In this document: piece by piece, positions 9,102 through 17,895 of the stretch
How the letters are laid out: each line of letters opens with the position of its first letter
Position numbering within the stretch: the stretch's first letter is position 1
DNA from: Mesorhizobium sp. LMG 17147
Lineage (GTDB): Bacteria > Pseudomonadota > Alphaproteobacteria > Rhizobiales > Rhizobiaceae
Length of the DNA stretch: 64,000 bases
Assembly (NCBI RefSeq): GCF_024297145.1
Contig: NZ_JANCTC010000001.1
Coordinates: forward strand, 708,938-772,937
Reading direction: 5' to 3'
Translations under genes and position numbers: made by a program
Notes under the pieces: model-generated
What the model was told of the DNA's origin: nothing
The model's input: the letters and a program-made list of their open reading frames with translations, nothing else
Database searches by the model: none

Positions 9102-12100
9102 TTATTTACGCGCGAGCAGCGCCTTGACCAGCTTTTCGTCGATCGCGCCGGTTGCCCTCATATCGTTGTCGGCCTGGAAGGCCATGATTGCGTTCTTGGT
9201 TTTCAGGCCCATCATGCCGTCGGGATTGCCGGCCTCGTAGCCGTTCTTGTTGAGAATGCGCTGGATGTTCTGGACCGCTTTCTTCATATCGATGCCGGCG
9301 GTCGTCTGCGGTGTGCCGTCCTGCCACGATTCAGGAATGTCGGCCGAATTGGCGGCTGGATCGAGCGGCTTGGCTTTCCACAGTTCAGCCGCGGCCCGCG
9401 CACGCTCCAACTGCTCGGGCCTCAGCGCCTTGGCGATCTCGTCGCGCTTGGCCGCTGCATCCTTGTCGCCGGTCTTGGCGACGAGCGCAAACCATTTATA
9501 GCTCTCCTCGAGATTCTGCTTCATGCCGACACCCTTCGCCGCGAGGATGCCGAGGTTGAACTGGCTGTCCTTGACGCCGAGATCCGCCGCCGCCTGGAAC
9601 CAGCGTGCTGCCGATTCGTTGTCGGTTACGCCGTCCGCCGCCATCGCAAACAGCACGGCAAGATTGTGCATTGCGCTGGCATTGCCCTGCTCTGCGGCAA
9701 GCTGGTACCAGGTCTTCGCTTTCTTGATGTCGCGTGCGACGCCGATGCCCTTCTCGTAGAAATTGCCGATGCGGTATTCTGCCGGTGCGAAACCGAGTTC
9801 GGCAGCTTTCTCATACCATTTGGCCGCCGCCGTCATGTCTTCCTTGACACCGCGTGACTCGGCGTAGCGCGAGCCGATCTCGAACAGCGCCTTGGCGTCG
9901 CCGCCGGCCGCTGCATCGCGCAGGGCGACCGGACCGGCATCGGCCGGAACTTCGATCTTGGCAACGCCTGCCGGGGCAGCATCCGCCGGCGGCACAGTGC
10001 CGGTCTTGTCCTGCGTCGCAGCGGTGACTATAGCAGGCGCGGCGGCCAATGGCGCGGCGATCGCCGTTGCCGGCGCGGGCACTGCGGCCGTGTCTGGCGC
10101 CCCCAGGTCAGCGGACGCCGCAGAAGCCGAGGGCGCCGTCGATGCCTCGGTTGCCGGTGTGGCGGGGCCGGTTTGCGCCGCCGTGTCGTCCTTGGTCATC
10201 GATGCGGATGGCTCTGCCTGCCTGACGGTGGGCGACGGCTCGCTCTCCTGTGTTGTTGTCTGCGCGTCCGCCTTCGGCTCGCTGGCAACGCTGGCCAATG
10301 CGGTTTCCACCGGCTGTACGGCCACGGCCGGCGCCGCCTCATTGTCAGCGACTTCGACCGGGTCGGAGAAGAAGGCTTTGCCCAGTTGCAGGCCGGCAAG
10401 CGCCAGCATGATGGCGATTGCCCCCATCAGAATCGGCTTGCGCCGCGCCTTGAGCAGGTCGCCGATCCTGAGTGCCTTGACCGGGCCTTTCATCGTCGAC
10501 TGGCGCTTGAGGGCGTCCGCCTCGGCGGCCGCCGCTTGCGCGGCCCTTCTGGCTGCCGCGATGAAGTCCGACTTCGCCGCCTCGGCGCTGCCTTCCCGGG
10601 CCGGCTGCCCGCGCTCGTCGCGCACGCGCTTCATGATGGCGCTGAGGTCTGGTGCGCCGGAGCCGGGTTCCAGTGGCCGGTTGGCGAGCTTGGGGTCGAG
10701 GGGCTCGTCGAGATCGACGCTCGGTATCTCGGCGCTCGGCGCCGAGCCTGCAAGCGGCGGCGTCTCGGCCTCCTTCTTGCCCTTCAAGGCGCGCGCCAGC
10801 CCGCCTAACATCGATTTCCTGCCGCCGCCTTGTTCGTTCTTTTCACGTGTCGTGTCTGAACCGAGAGCCGCCAGTGCGGCTGCGGCGGCGGCCTCGGCCG
10901 GCGTTCGCGGACCTGGCTCTCCGCGCACGAGCGCCGCGGCGCGGCCGTCGAGATCGGCCATGTTGCCCGTCAACGGCAGCGACTGGTCAATGTCCATCGA
11001 CGGTGCGTCCTGCACCGATATCTTGGATGCCCGGCCGGAGCGTTTGCTCAACTCGGCGCTTGCCGGTTCGCCGGTCTCCAGTGAACCAAGCCTGTCAACG
11101 ATCTTGAGCAGCGTATCGTGGATAGCCTCGAACGTTCTCGAATTGCGCTCGTCCGAACGGCGCGTCAGCGCCTCAAGCGTCTTCAGGTCCTGGGCGAGGC
11201 CGGTAACGGCCGCTGTGTTGGCGCTTGATCCGGCCAGCGAGCGGACGGCACTCTCGGCCGCCTCGCGCGCCGCGCCGAGGATGGAATCGCGGGTTCCGGC
11301 CAGCGATTTCTCGATTTCGTTGAGACGCGGGCTGATGTCGTCGAATTCCGGCAGCGGCGTGCCGGGCTTGGAAAGGTGCGCCGTCAGGCCGGCGACCTGC
11401 GCTTCGAGGCTGCGGATCAAAGCCGGGTCGATGCTGGCGACTTGTGCGGCGGACGAATCCAGCCGGCTTGAGATGTCTTCGAGCCGGCTCTCCAGGCCGC
11501 GGATCGCCGCCTCGTTGGCGGGATCTGGAACGCGTGTCTCCATCCGCTTGGCCAGCGCCGTGAAGCGGGCGTCGATGGCATCCATGATGTCGGCGTTGTC
11601 GACCTGCGGCATGCGCTGGTCCAGCCTGTCGGCGACCTCGTCCAACCGGCGCTCGAGGTCGCGAAACAGCATGTTGCCTTGTTCGATGGCGTCGCCTTGG
11701 CGACGTTCCATCATGCTGGACAGCACGTCGAAGCGCTGTTCGAGCCCCTGGAAGATGTAATCGGCGTCGGGCATGGCCGGTGCGTGGTCGATCTTGTCGG
11801 AGATAAGCGCGATTTGCCTGGCAAGGCGCTCCATCGCCTGTTCCGGCAGATTGGCTCGGCCGGCCAGTTCGTCCACGCGGCTCGACAATGTGTTGAGACG
11901 GTCGATGACCTCCCGGCCCGGACGGTCCTGCGACACTTCTTCGATTTGCTGGGCCAGTGAATCGATCCGCTTCTCGATGCGTTCGAAGGGCTCGGGGTCG
12001 AACGAATTGGCTTGCGCGGCAACCGTCGAGGCGACGATCGCGCGGGAAATCTCGTCGAGCCGCTCGTCGATCTGGCTGAATGTGTCGCTGCCGCGATTGT

Positions 12101-12953
12101 CCTGCTGGCGAGCGAAATGATCGACCGCTCCGGCAAGCGTGCGCACCTTTTCTTCGAGCGAGCGCAGCGACAGCGATTCCGGCAGATTGCTGACGGCATT
12201 GCTGATCTGTTCGAGCCGCTCCGTCAGCGCCGACAGGCCGGGCGCGTCGGAGCGCTTGCGCTGATCGGCGTCGACGCGGTCCTCGAAGGCGTTCCAGCGG
12301 CGGTCGAATTCGTCCCAGCGGCGGCCGACCGCCTGCACGCTCTCCTCGCGCGCTAGCGTATCGAGCGCGGCCTTGACCTGCTCAAGCTCGAGCCGCAGCA
12401 TATTGACGCTTCTGTCGTCGCTTTTTTCGGCCAGTGTCTGGATGGCGCCGGAGAGCCGCTCGAACTCGACGCCGAGTTCGGCGCTGCCTTTACCGCCGCC
12501 ATTTGACTGGAAGGCTCGCTCAATATTCTTGCGCAGTACGTCGAACTCGCGTTGCAGGCCGGAGGTCATCTGCTGGCGCAGCTCTTCGCGCAGGCCGCGC
12601 AATTCCCCGGCGATCTTGCCGGCTAAGGCGACGCTGTCCTCCTGACCGCGCACCCGGTCGATATCGCGGGCGATCGCCTGGTAGTTCTGGTCGAAGGCCG
12701 CTGCTGGACCTTTCGGCTGCTGCGCCTCGCGTGGGTCTTCATACCGGCGCTGCTGGCCATAGGGTTGAGCGCTGGGATAGCGCGGTTCTGCCGCTGGTCG
12801 GCGCGGATCGGGGTGGTTTGTCGTCTCCTCGCGCGTCCGCTCCAGCCGCTGCTCCAGAGTTTCCAGGGAGCGGTTGAGCTCTTCAAGCGTCGTGTGCGGC
12901 CGGCGTTGCCTGCCGGCGTTGAGTGTATCGAGGTAGGACCGCTTGCTGTTCAT
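9102..12953 (-). CDS. podJ: PodJ-like polar localization protein (coiled coil, TM, Sel1 repeats, peptidoglycan-binding domain)
   Basis: 1283 aa from ATG 12953 (MNSKRSYLDTLNAGRQ). Residues 1 to about 650 are cytoplasmic coiled coil rich in Glu, Arg and Leu. A low-complexity linker follows, then one membrane helix (about 838-860) and an Ala/Pro/Thr-rich periplasmic spacer. Three or four Sel1/TPR-like repeats lie at about 1021-1171 (for example AAAKWYEKAAELGFAPAEY). A C-terminal peptidoglycan-binding domain covers 1223-1283. This order matches Caulobacter PodJ, which organises a cell pole and is processed in the cell cycle; in Agrobacterium and Sinorhizobium PodJ marks the growth pole. A large opposite-strand open frame (9892-11760) is a codon-bias artefact. 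Confidence 0.8.
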   Translation of the reverse strand: MNSKRSYLDTLNAGRQRRPHTTLEELNRSLETLEQRLERTREETTNHPDPRRPAAEPRYPSAQPYGQQRRYEDPREAQQPKGPAAAFDQNYQAIARDIDRVRGQEDSVALAGKIAGELRGLREELRQQMTSGLQREFDVLRKNIERAFQSNGGGKGSAELGVEFERLSGAIQTLAEKSDDRSVNMLRLELEQVKAALDTLAREESVQAVGRRWDEFDRRWNAFEDRVDADQRKRSDAPGLSALTERLEQISNAVSNLPESLSLRSLEEKVRTLAGAVDHFARQQDNRGSDTFSQIDERLDEISRAIVASTVAAQANSFDPEPFERIEKRIDSLAQQIEEVSQDRPGREVIDRLNTLSSRVDELAGRANLPEQAMERLARQIALISDKIDHAPAMPDADYIFQGLEQRFDVLSSMMERRQGDAIEQGNMLFRDLERRLDEVADRLDQRMPQVDNADIMDAIDARFTALAKRMETRVPDPANEAAIRGLESRLEDISSRLDSSAAQVASIDPALIRSLEAQVAGLTAHLSKPGTPLPEFDDISPRLNEIEKSLAGTRDSILGAAREAAESAVRSLAGSSANTAAVTGLAQDLKTLEALTRRSDERNSRTFEAIHDTLLKIVDRLGSLETGEPASAELSKRSGRASKISVQDAPSMDIDQSLPLTGNMADLDGRAAALVRGEPGPRTPAEAAAAAALAALGSDTTREKNEQGGGRKSMLGGLARALKGKKEAETPPLAGSAPSAEIPSVDLDEPLDPKLANRPLEPGSGAPDLSAIMKRVRDERGQPAREGSAEAAKSDFIAAARRAAQAAAAEADALKRQSTMKGPVKALRIGDLLKARRKPILMGAIAIMLALAGLQLGKAFFSDPVEVADNEAAPAVAVQPVETALASVASEPKADAQTTTQESEPSPTVRQAEPSASMTKDDTAAQTGPATPATEASTAPSASAASADLGAPDTAAVPAPATAIAAPLAAAPAIVTAATQDKTGTVPPADAAPAGVAKIEVPADAGPVALRDAAAGGDAKALFEIGSRYAESRGVKEDMTAAAKWYEKAAELGFAPAEYRIGNFYEKGIGVARDIKKAKTWYQLAAEQGNASAMHNLAVLFAMAADGVTDNESAARWFQAAADLGVKDSQFNLGILAAKGVGMKQNLEESYKWFALVAKTGDKDAAAKRDEIAKALRPEQLERARAAAELWKAKPLDPAANSADIPESWQDGTPQTTAGIDMKKAVQNIQRILNKNGYEAGNPDGMMGLKTKNAIMAFQADNDMRATGAIDEKLVKALLARK

Positions 12954-13143
12954 CAATGCGCCCGTTTCAGAATTGCTGGCTTTCACCAGGTTCCCAAAGT
13001 CCTGCCGGGACGAAGGCGACTGCTTGGCTTGTTGCAGTGGAAGACGAGCTTCCCCGGGTCTCATCCGCGCTCCGAAAACCGTGAAAAATTCAATACAGGA
13101 TAGACACGGGTAACCGACATGCGCACATTTCGCCCCAACGTGG

Positions 13144-13168
13144 TAAACAACGCGTTAACCAAGCTTAA
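13144..13168. promoter_or_regulatory. candidate CtrA-binding sites upstream of podJ
   Basis: The stretch holds TTAACCAA followed by a second TTAA six bases after the first. On the opposite strand TTAA is followed by seven bases and TTTA. The CtrA consensus is TTAA-N7-TTAA, so these are near matches, not perfect ones. They lie about 190 bp upstream of the podJ start. Caulobacter podJ is known to be cell-cycle regulated. Confidence 0.35.
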
Positions 13169-13367
13169 GAAGTTGCAACTTTGTCGGCTGGCTGCGGACG
13201 GCGCCGGGTGTCTTCTATTGGACGCACAAAGGACGCCGTGGACGTTTGATCAGCCGCATGATCGCTCCCGAAATCGGCAACGACTTTTTAGGTTATCCGC
13301 CGGCGCTGCGGCATAAAGTTCCAAGCCTAGAACGCTCTTGCGTGGTAGGGCGGCTATCGATATAGAA

Positions 13368-13383
13368 TTGACGTAAACGTAAA
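13368..13383. promoter_or_regulatory. MerR/LiuR-type operator ahead of merR
   Basis: TTGACGTAAACGTAAA is an inverted repeat (TTGACGT / ACGTAAA) about 125 bp before the regulator start. Its reverse complement matches 13 of 16 positions of the operator at 14098-14113, which suggests autoregulation by the same MerR protein. Confidence 0.6.
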
Positions 13384-13506
13384 TGAGCGGATTACGCCGT
13401 TTGCGATTTGTTTGTTGAAACCACGAGTGGAAGCACGCCCCCGCTTTCACTCAGGCGACGCTAGGTCCGCGACCGCGACGCCATCAGACGGGGAAAGCCA
13501 GTGACC

Positions 13507-13968
13507 ATGAAACTTATTTCGCCCGGCCAAGCCGCGGCCAACACCAACGATATGTCGAGCGAAGCCGGTGAAGAGCTTGTCCGCATCGGCGAAATGGCCA
13601 AGAAATACGGAGTGACGCTGCGTACGCTGCGTTTCTATGAGGACAAGGGTCTACTCAACCCGCAGCGCGACGGCTCGACCCGCCTCTATACGCGCCGCGA
13701 CAGGGCCCGGCTGAAGCTGATCCTGCTTGGCCGCAAGGTCGGATTCTCGCTGCGTGACGTCAAGCAGATGATGGACCTCTACGATCCGAACGGCTCCAAC
13801 ACAAAGCAATTGCGGCTGGCGCTCGACAAGTCGGAGAAGCAGCTTGCCCGTCTGCAGAAGCAGCGGGCGCTGATCGACGATGCCATCAGCGAACTGAGTG
13901 CTTCGATGTTGACCGTCCGGCAAATGCTGATCGAGCGCTCGACGCCGCAGGCCAGCGTGGCGAGCTAA
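13507..13968 (+). CDS. MerR-family regulator of fatty acid/branched-chain acyl-CoA degradation
   Basis: 153 aa. A MerR helix-turn-helix (RIGEMAKKYGVTLRTLRFYE, about residues 25-45) and wing are followed by a long dimerisation helix (100-140). Metal-binding cysteines are absent, so it is not a mercury-type sensor. MerR proteins of this kind (LiuR group) control acyl-CoA degradation in proteobacteria. The gene directly precedes the acyl-CoA dehydrogenase cluster, and palindromes of the LiuR type occur before both its own start and the cluster. ATG 13507 is preferred; GTG 13501 is an alternative, as both lie within reach of the GGGGAAA ribosome site. Confidence 0.82.
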   Translation: MKLISPGQAAANTNDMSSEAGEELVRIGEMAKKYGVTLRTLRFYEDKGLLNPQRDGSTRLYTRRDRARLKLILLGRKVGFSLRDVKQMMDLYDPNGSNTKQLRLALDKSEKQLARLQKQRALIDDAISELSASMLTVRQMLIERSTPQASVAS

Positions 13969-14091
13969 ACTAAGCTTTCGATTTCCGACGGATAAGAGCC
14001 GCGCGGCTTTCGCTGCGGGGTTCTTCGTCGTTTGCCGTCCTTCGCCGTTTGCGGTCTTGGCGCGCGGGAGAAAATTCGTCGCACCGCAGAA

Positions 14092-14113
14092 TTGACGTTT
14101 ACGCAAACGTCAA
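14092..14113. promoter_or_regulatory. perfect MerR-type operator ahead of the acyl-CoA dehydrogenase cluster
   Basis: Nine-base arms TTGACGTTT and AAACGTCAA form a perfect inverted repeat around ACGC. The left arm contains a TTGACG -35-like hexamer and a weak -10-like TTGCTA follows after 19 bp, the long spacer typical of MerR-controlled promoters. The site lies 103 bp before the first dehydrogenase start. Confidence 0.7.
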
Positions 14114-14216
14114 CATTTGCTATCTCCGACCCGTCATACTGGCCCGCCTGCTATCCTCATACACTGGTACACTGGGGCTGATTTCGGGGCCAAGACCGCA
14201 TGGTGGAGGAAAACGC

Positions 14217-16013
14217 ATGCCGATCTACAAGGCGCCGATCCGCGACACGCTGTTCGTGCTGAACGAAGTGCTGGGGTATCAGCGCTATTCCAATCTTCCA
14301 GGATTTTCCGACGCCACGCCGGATGTGCTCGAGGCCATCCTTGCCGAAGGGGCGAAACTCGCTGAAAACGTGATGCAGCCGCTGAACCGTGTCGGCGACA
14401 CGGAAGGTTGCGTGCGCCATGACGACGGTTCGGTAACGACGCCGAAAGGCTTCAAGGAGGCCTTCGACCAGTATCGCGAAGGCGGCTGGATGGGGCTCGC
14501 CGCACCTGTCGAGTTTGGCGGGCAAGGCTTGCCCTACGCGGTGCACACCGCGGTTGCCGAATACATGGTGTCGGCCAATATGTCGCTGATGATGTATGCG
14601 GGCCTGACGCAAGGCGCGATCGCTGCGATCATCACCCATGGCACCAAAGAGCAGAAGGCAACATGGTTGCCGAAGCTGGTCGAGGGCGCCTGGACCGGCA
14701 CCATGAATCTGACCGAGCCGCACTGCGGAACCGATCTTGGCCTGCTGCGCACCAAGGCCGTCCCAAATGGCGACGGCACCTACAGGATATCCGGCCAGAA
14801 GATCTTCATCTCGGCCGGCGAGCATGACATGTCGGACAATATCGTCCACCTGGTGCTGGCCCGTATCGAGGGCGCGCCGGATGGCGTGAAGGGCATCTCC
14901 CTGTTCATCGTGCCGAAGTTCAAGCTCGATGCCTCAGGCAATCCGGGCGAGAAGAACACCGTTTCCTGTGGCTCGATCGAGGAGAAGATGGGTATCCATG
15001 GCAACTCGACCTGCGTCATGAATTACGACGACGCTGAAGGCACGCTGCTCGGCGAGGCCAATGGCGGGCTGAAAGCAATGTTCACCATGATGAATGAGGC
15101 GCGGCTTGGCGTCGGCCTGCAGGGGCTCTCGCTATCGGAGGTCGCCTACCAGAATGCGGTTTCCTACGCCAAGGACCGTCTGCAGGGCCGCTCGCTGTCA
15201 GGACCGAAGGCGCCGGACAGGAAGGCCGATCCGATCATCGTCCATCCGGACATCCGCCGCAGCCTGATGACCATGAAGGCGTTCAACGAGGCCGGCCGCG
15301 CGCTGGCGCTATGGACGGCGATCAAGTCCGACATCGCTCACCGCTCCGGTGACGACAAAGATCGCCAGGTCGCAGACGACTATACCGGCCTGATGACGCC
15401 GGTGGTAAAGGGCGTGCTCACCGACAAGGGTTTCGATCATGCGGTAATGGCGCAGCAGGTGTTCGGCGGCCACGGCTATATAGAAGAACACGGCATGAGC
15501 CAGTTCGTCCGCGATGCCCGCATCGCCATGATCTATGAGGGTGCCAACGGCATCCAGGCGCTCGACCTCGTCGGCCGCAAGCTGGCCTTGAATGGCGGCC
15601 GCGCGGTCCAGGTCTTCTTTAGGGAAGTCGGAGAGTTCTGCGAGGAGAACCGCACCGATGAGAAGATGGCGCCCTTCACCAAGGCGCTTAAAAAGGGCCT
15701 CGACGATCTGCAGGCGGCGACGATGTGGCTGGTGCAGAACGGCATAGCCAGGCCCGACAATGCGGGTGCCGCCTCGACCGACTACATGCATCTCTTCGGC
15801 CTGGTGGCGCTGGGCTATATGTGGGCCCGGATGGCCAAGGTGGCCGCGGCGAAATTGGCTGATGGCCCCGATGGCGCTTCGTCTTTCTACGACAACAAGC
15901 TGGTGACGGCGCGCTTCTTCGTAGAGCGGATCATGCCGGAGACGTCGGCGCATCTTGCCCGCATCTCCAGCGGTGCCGACACATTGATGGCACTGCCGGC
16001 GGAAGCGTTCTAG
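14217..16013 (+). CDS. acyl-CoA dehydrogenase, long C-terminal-domain type (DmdC/FadE5-like)
   Basis: 598 aa from ATG 14217 ([20 protein letters not shown]), preceded by a GGAGGAAAA ribosome site. It has the N-terminal, middle beta and C-terminal helical acyl-CoA dehydrogenase domains plus the extra C-terminal domain (about 465-590) found in 600-residue members. The catalytic glutamate is in [10 protein letters not shown] at E441. It oxidises an acyl-CoA to the trans-2-enoyl-CoA, passing electrons to ETF. Relatives are often labelled 3-methylmercaptopropionyl-CoA dehydrogenase, but here the beta-oxidation neighbours favour a fatty acyl-CoA substrate. First gene downstream of the MerR operator. 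Confidence 0.85.
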   Translation: MPIYKAPIRDTLFVLNEVLGYQRYSNLPGFSDATPDVLEAILAEGAKLAENVMQPLNRVGDTEGCVRHDDGSVTTPKGFKEAFDQYREGGWMGLAAPVEFGGQGLPYAVHTAVAEYMVSANMSLMMYAGLTQGAIAAIITHGTKEQKATWLPKLVEGAWTGTMNLTEPHCGTDLGLLRTKAVPNGDGTYRISGQKIFISAGEHDMSDNIVHLVLARIEGAPDGVKGISLFIVPKFKLDASGNPGEKNTVSCGSIEEKMGIHGNSTCVMNYDDAEGTLLGEANGGLKAMFTMMNEARLGVGLQGLSLSEVAYQNAVSYAKDRLQGRSLSGPKAPDRKADPIIVHPDIRRSLMTMKAFNEAGRALALWTAIKSDIAHRSGDDKDRQVADDYTGLMTPVVKGVLTDKGFDHAVMAQQVFGGHGYIEEHGMSQFVRDARIAMIYEGANGIQALDLVGRKLALNGGRAVQVFFREVGEFCEENRTDEKMAPFTKALKKGLDDLQAATMWLVQNGIARPDNAGAASTDYMHLFGLVALGYMWARMAKVAAAKLADGPDGASSFYDNKLVTARFFVERIMPETSAHLARISSGADTLMALPAEAF

Positions 16014-16029
16014 CTTCGGCGTTCCCCTG

Positions 16030-16222
16030 CCCCTCGAGGGAGGGTGGCCCGAAGGGCCGGGAGGGGTTCTGCGTGCAGTGCGCCGACCTCCATTCTGGTG
16101 CATGCCTTGGAGGAAAGTGATCGCAATGCCGTGGCACATGGCGCAGGTTGTAAAAGATAAGGTCGAGCAAGTCATCGGCGACCCCACCCGGTCGCTTCGC
16201 GGCCACCCTCGTCTCGAGGGGG
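16030..16222. repeat. intergenic inverted-repeat element (RIME-like)
   Basis: Two arms of about 40 bp (16030-16068 and 16180-16222) are imperfect inverted copies of each other, each carrying CCCCTCGAG, AGGGTGGCC and a GGGTGGGG/GGGAGGGG block. They bound about 110 bp of non-coding DNA between the two acyl-CoA dehydrogenase genes. Similar palindromes are frequent between rhizobial genes. No transposase is present. Confidence 0.6.
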
Positions 16223-16244
16223 GCGTCGGCGCGAGGGAGAAACC

Positions 16245-17414
16245 ATGACCAACCCCGCCGGAATCCTTGGCCTTCCCAAGCCCGCCTGGGCGGCGGACGA
16301 GGTCGGCATGCTTTACGACATGGCGCACCGCTTCATGGCGGAAGAGATCGCGCCGCGTTACGACGAGTTCGAGAAGAACGAAATGGTCGACCGGGAAAGC
16401 TGGCAGAAGGCGGGTGCTGCCGGACTGCTGTGCGCCTCGATGCCGGAGGAATATGGTGGATCGGGCGGCACGTTCGCGCATGAGAGCGCCATCATCGAGG
16501 CGATCGGCCATGTCGGCGTCGACGGGTTCGGCATTGGCCTGCACAATTCGATCGTTGCCCCCTATATCCTCCACTACGGCTCGGAGGAGCAGAAGAAGAA
16601 GTGGCTGCCGAGGCTGGCCACCGGCGAGCTGATCGGCGCCATCGCCATGACTGAGCCGGGTGCGGGCTCCGACCTGCAGGGCATCAAGATGCGTGCCGAA
16701 AAGGACGGCAACCGGTACAAGCTCAGCGGCTCGAAGACTTTTATCACCAACGGCCAGCTCGCCAATTTCATCATCGTCGTTACCAAGACCGATCCTGAGA
16801 AGGGCGCCAAGGGCATCTCGCTGATCGTCGTCGAGACTGACGAGGTGGAGGGTTTCGAGCGCGGCCGTAACCTCGACAAGATCGGCCTCAAGGCCAACGA
16901 CACGTCGGAACTGTTCTTCAACGACGTGCGTGTGCCGACCTCGAACCTGCTCGGCAATGACGAAGGCCAGGGCTTCGTCCAGTTGATGCAACAATTGCCG
17001 CAGGAGCGGCTGCAGATCGGCACCACTGCTATTGCCATGGTCGAGCGGGCTCTGGCGCTTACCATCGACTACGTCAAGGAGCGTAAGGCGTTCAGCAAGG
17101 CCATCATCGAATTCCAGAACACCCAGTTCAAGCTTGCCGAATTGAAGACCGAGGCGACCATCGGCCGCGTCTTCTATAATGACTGCGTCGCCCGCCATAT
17201 TAACGGTGGCCTCGACCCGGTGACGGCTTCGATGGCCAAATACTGGCTGTCAGACCTGCAAGGAAAAGTCGTCGACGAATGCCTTCAATTGCATGGCGGC
17301 TATGGCTACATGAATGAATATCCGATCGCCCGCATGTTCCGCGATGCCCGCGTCCAGCGCATCTACGGCGGCACCAACGAGATCATGAAATTGCTGATCG
17401 GGCGGAGCCTTTAG
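16245..17414 (+). CDS. acyl-CoA dehydrogenase, long-chain (LCAD/IVD) type
   Basis: 389 aa, the standard length. The FAD/acyl-CoA signature is present (AIAMTEPGAGSDLQ near 133 and QLHGGYGYMNEYPI near 320). At the usual medium-chain glutamate position the sequence is IYGGTNEIM, with Gly instead of Glu. A glutamate is instead found at E267 (AIAMVERAL), where long-chain and isovaleryl-CoA dehydrogenases place their catalytic base. It therefore belongs to the LCAD/IVD branch, giving the cluster two dehydrogenases of different type. Its start follows a RIME-like repeat, so it may have lower or separate expression than the first dehydrogenase. Confidence 0.87.
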   Translation: MTNPAGILGLPKPAWAADEVGMLYDMAHRFMAEEIAPRYDEFEKNEMVDRESWQKAGAAGLLCASMPEEYGGSGGTFAHESAIIEAIGHVGVDGFGIGLHNSIVAPYILHYGSEEQKKKWLPRLATGELIGAIAMTEPGAGSDLQGIKMRAEKDGNRYKLSGSKTFITNGQLANFIIVVTKTDPEKGAKGISLIVVETDEVEGFERGRNLDKIGLKANDTSELFFNDVRVPTSNLLGNDEGQGFVQLMQQLPQERLQIGTTAIAMVERALALTIDYVKERKAFSKAIIEFQNTQFKLAELKTEATIGRVFYNDCVARHINGGLDPVTASMAKYWLSDLQGKVVDECLQLHGGYGYMNEYPIARMFRDARVQRIYGGTNEIMKLLIGRSL

Positions 17415-17422
17415 GAGGTCGC

Positions 17423-17878
17423 ATGTCGAAGCATTTTGCTGGGCTTCGCTGGAAGTCGGGGGCACGGGAGGATTTCCTTTCCGGCCGCTATTCCCGGGTC
17501 CATGAACTTCATTTTGATGGTGGCGCGGTCATCTCCGCTTCCGCATCGCCGTCGATTGTGCCGGCACCTTTTAGCGATGCAACGATCGTCGATCCGGAAG
17601 AACTGTTCGTCGCTTCGCTTTCTTCTTGCCACATGCTCTGGTTCTTGGATCTGGCAAAACGCGCTAAGCTCAATGTCCGATCTTATCACGACGAAGCCGA
17701 AGGCCTGATGGCCAAGAATGCTGAAGGGCGCACAGCCATCACACATGTCACCCTTCGGCCGCTCGTCGAATGCGACGCAGATGCGGCTATGATCGAGAGT
17801 ATTCATCACAAGGCGCACGACGCCTGTTTCATCGCCAATTCGGTGCGGACCGAAGTGGTGGTCGAGCCCCGATTTTAG
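17423..17878 (+). CDS. OsmC family peroxiredoxin-like protein
   Basis: 151 aa. The two OsmC cysteines appear in LSSCHMLWF (about residue 70) and HDACFIANS (about 133), with the central helix between them. OsmC/Ohr proteins reduce organic or fatty acid hydroperoxides with dithiols. The ribosome site AGGAGG overlaps the stop of the preceding dehydrogenase, and the ATG is 9 bp downstream, so it is in the same operon. A role in protecting beta-oxidation from lipid peroxides is inference. The start and length fit the family. Confidence 0.85.
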   Translation: MSKHFAGLRWKSGAREDFLSGRYSRVHELHFDGGAVISASASPSIVPAPFSDATIVDPEELFVASLSSCHMLWFLDLAKRAKLNVRSYHDEAEGLMAKNAEGRTAITHVTLRPLVECDADAAMIESIHHKAHDACFIANSVRTEVVVEPRF

Positions 17879-17895
17879 ATCACAGGAGATCACCA

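Larger units (their letters stand above)
12954..13506. other. 553 bp divergent intergenic region podJ / merR
   Basis: No convincing gene. It holds CtrA-like TTAA pairs (13144-13168), a 20 bp sequence shared with the phoR upstream repeat (13217-13236) and a MerR-type operator (13368-13383). A 65-codon open frame at 13119-13316 has no ribosome site or recognisable product. Confidence 0.6.

Noticed and set aside
9892..11760. 622-codon open frame on the plus strand opposite podJ
   Set aside because: It is a GC-rich antisense shadow of the podJ coiled-coil and linker region. It is Ala/Ser-rich with no domain or ribosome site.
13119..13316. possible small gene in the podJ-merR gap
   Set aside because: No ribosome site, no family similarity, and it overlaps CtrA-like sites and a dispersed repeat.
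13507..13968. mercury or redox MerR regulator
   Set aside because: Metal- or cluster-binding cysteines are absent and the neighbours are beta-oxidation genes.
15309..17198. 629-codon open frame on the minus strand opposite the acyl-CoA dehydrogenases
   Set aside because: Antisense to two clearly conserved genes and spans their intergenic repeat; no recognisable protein.
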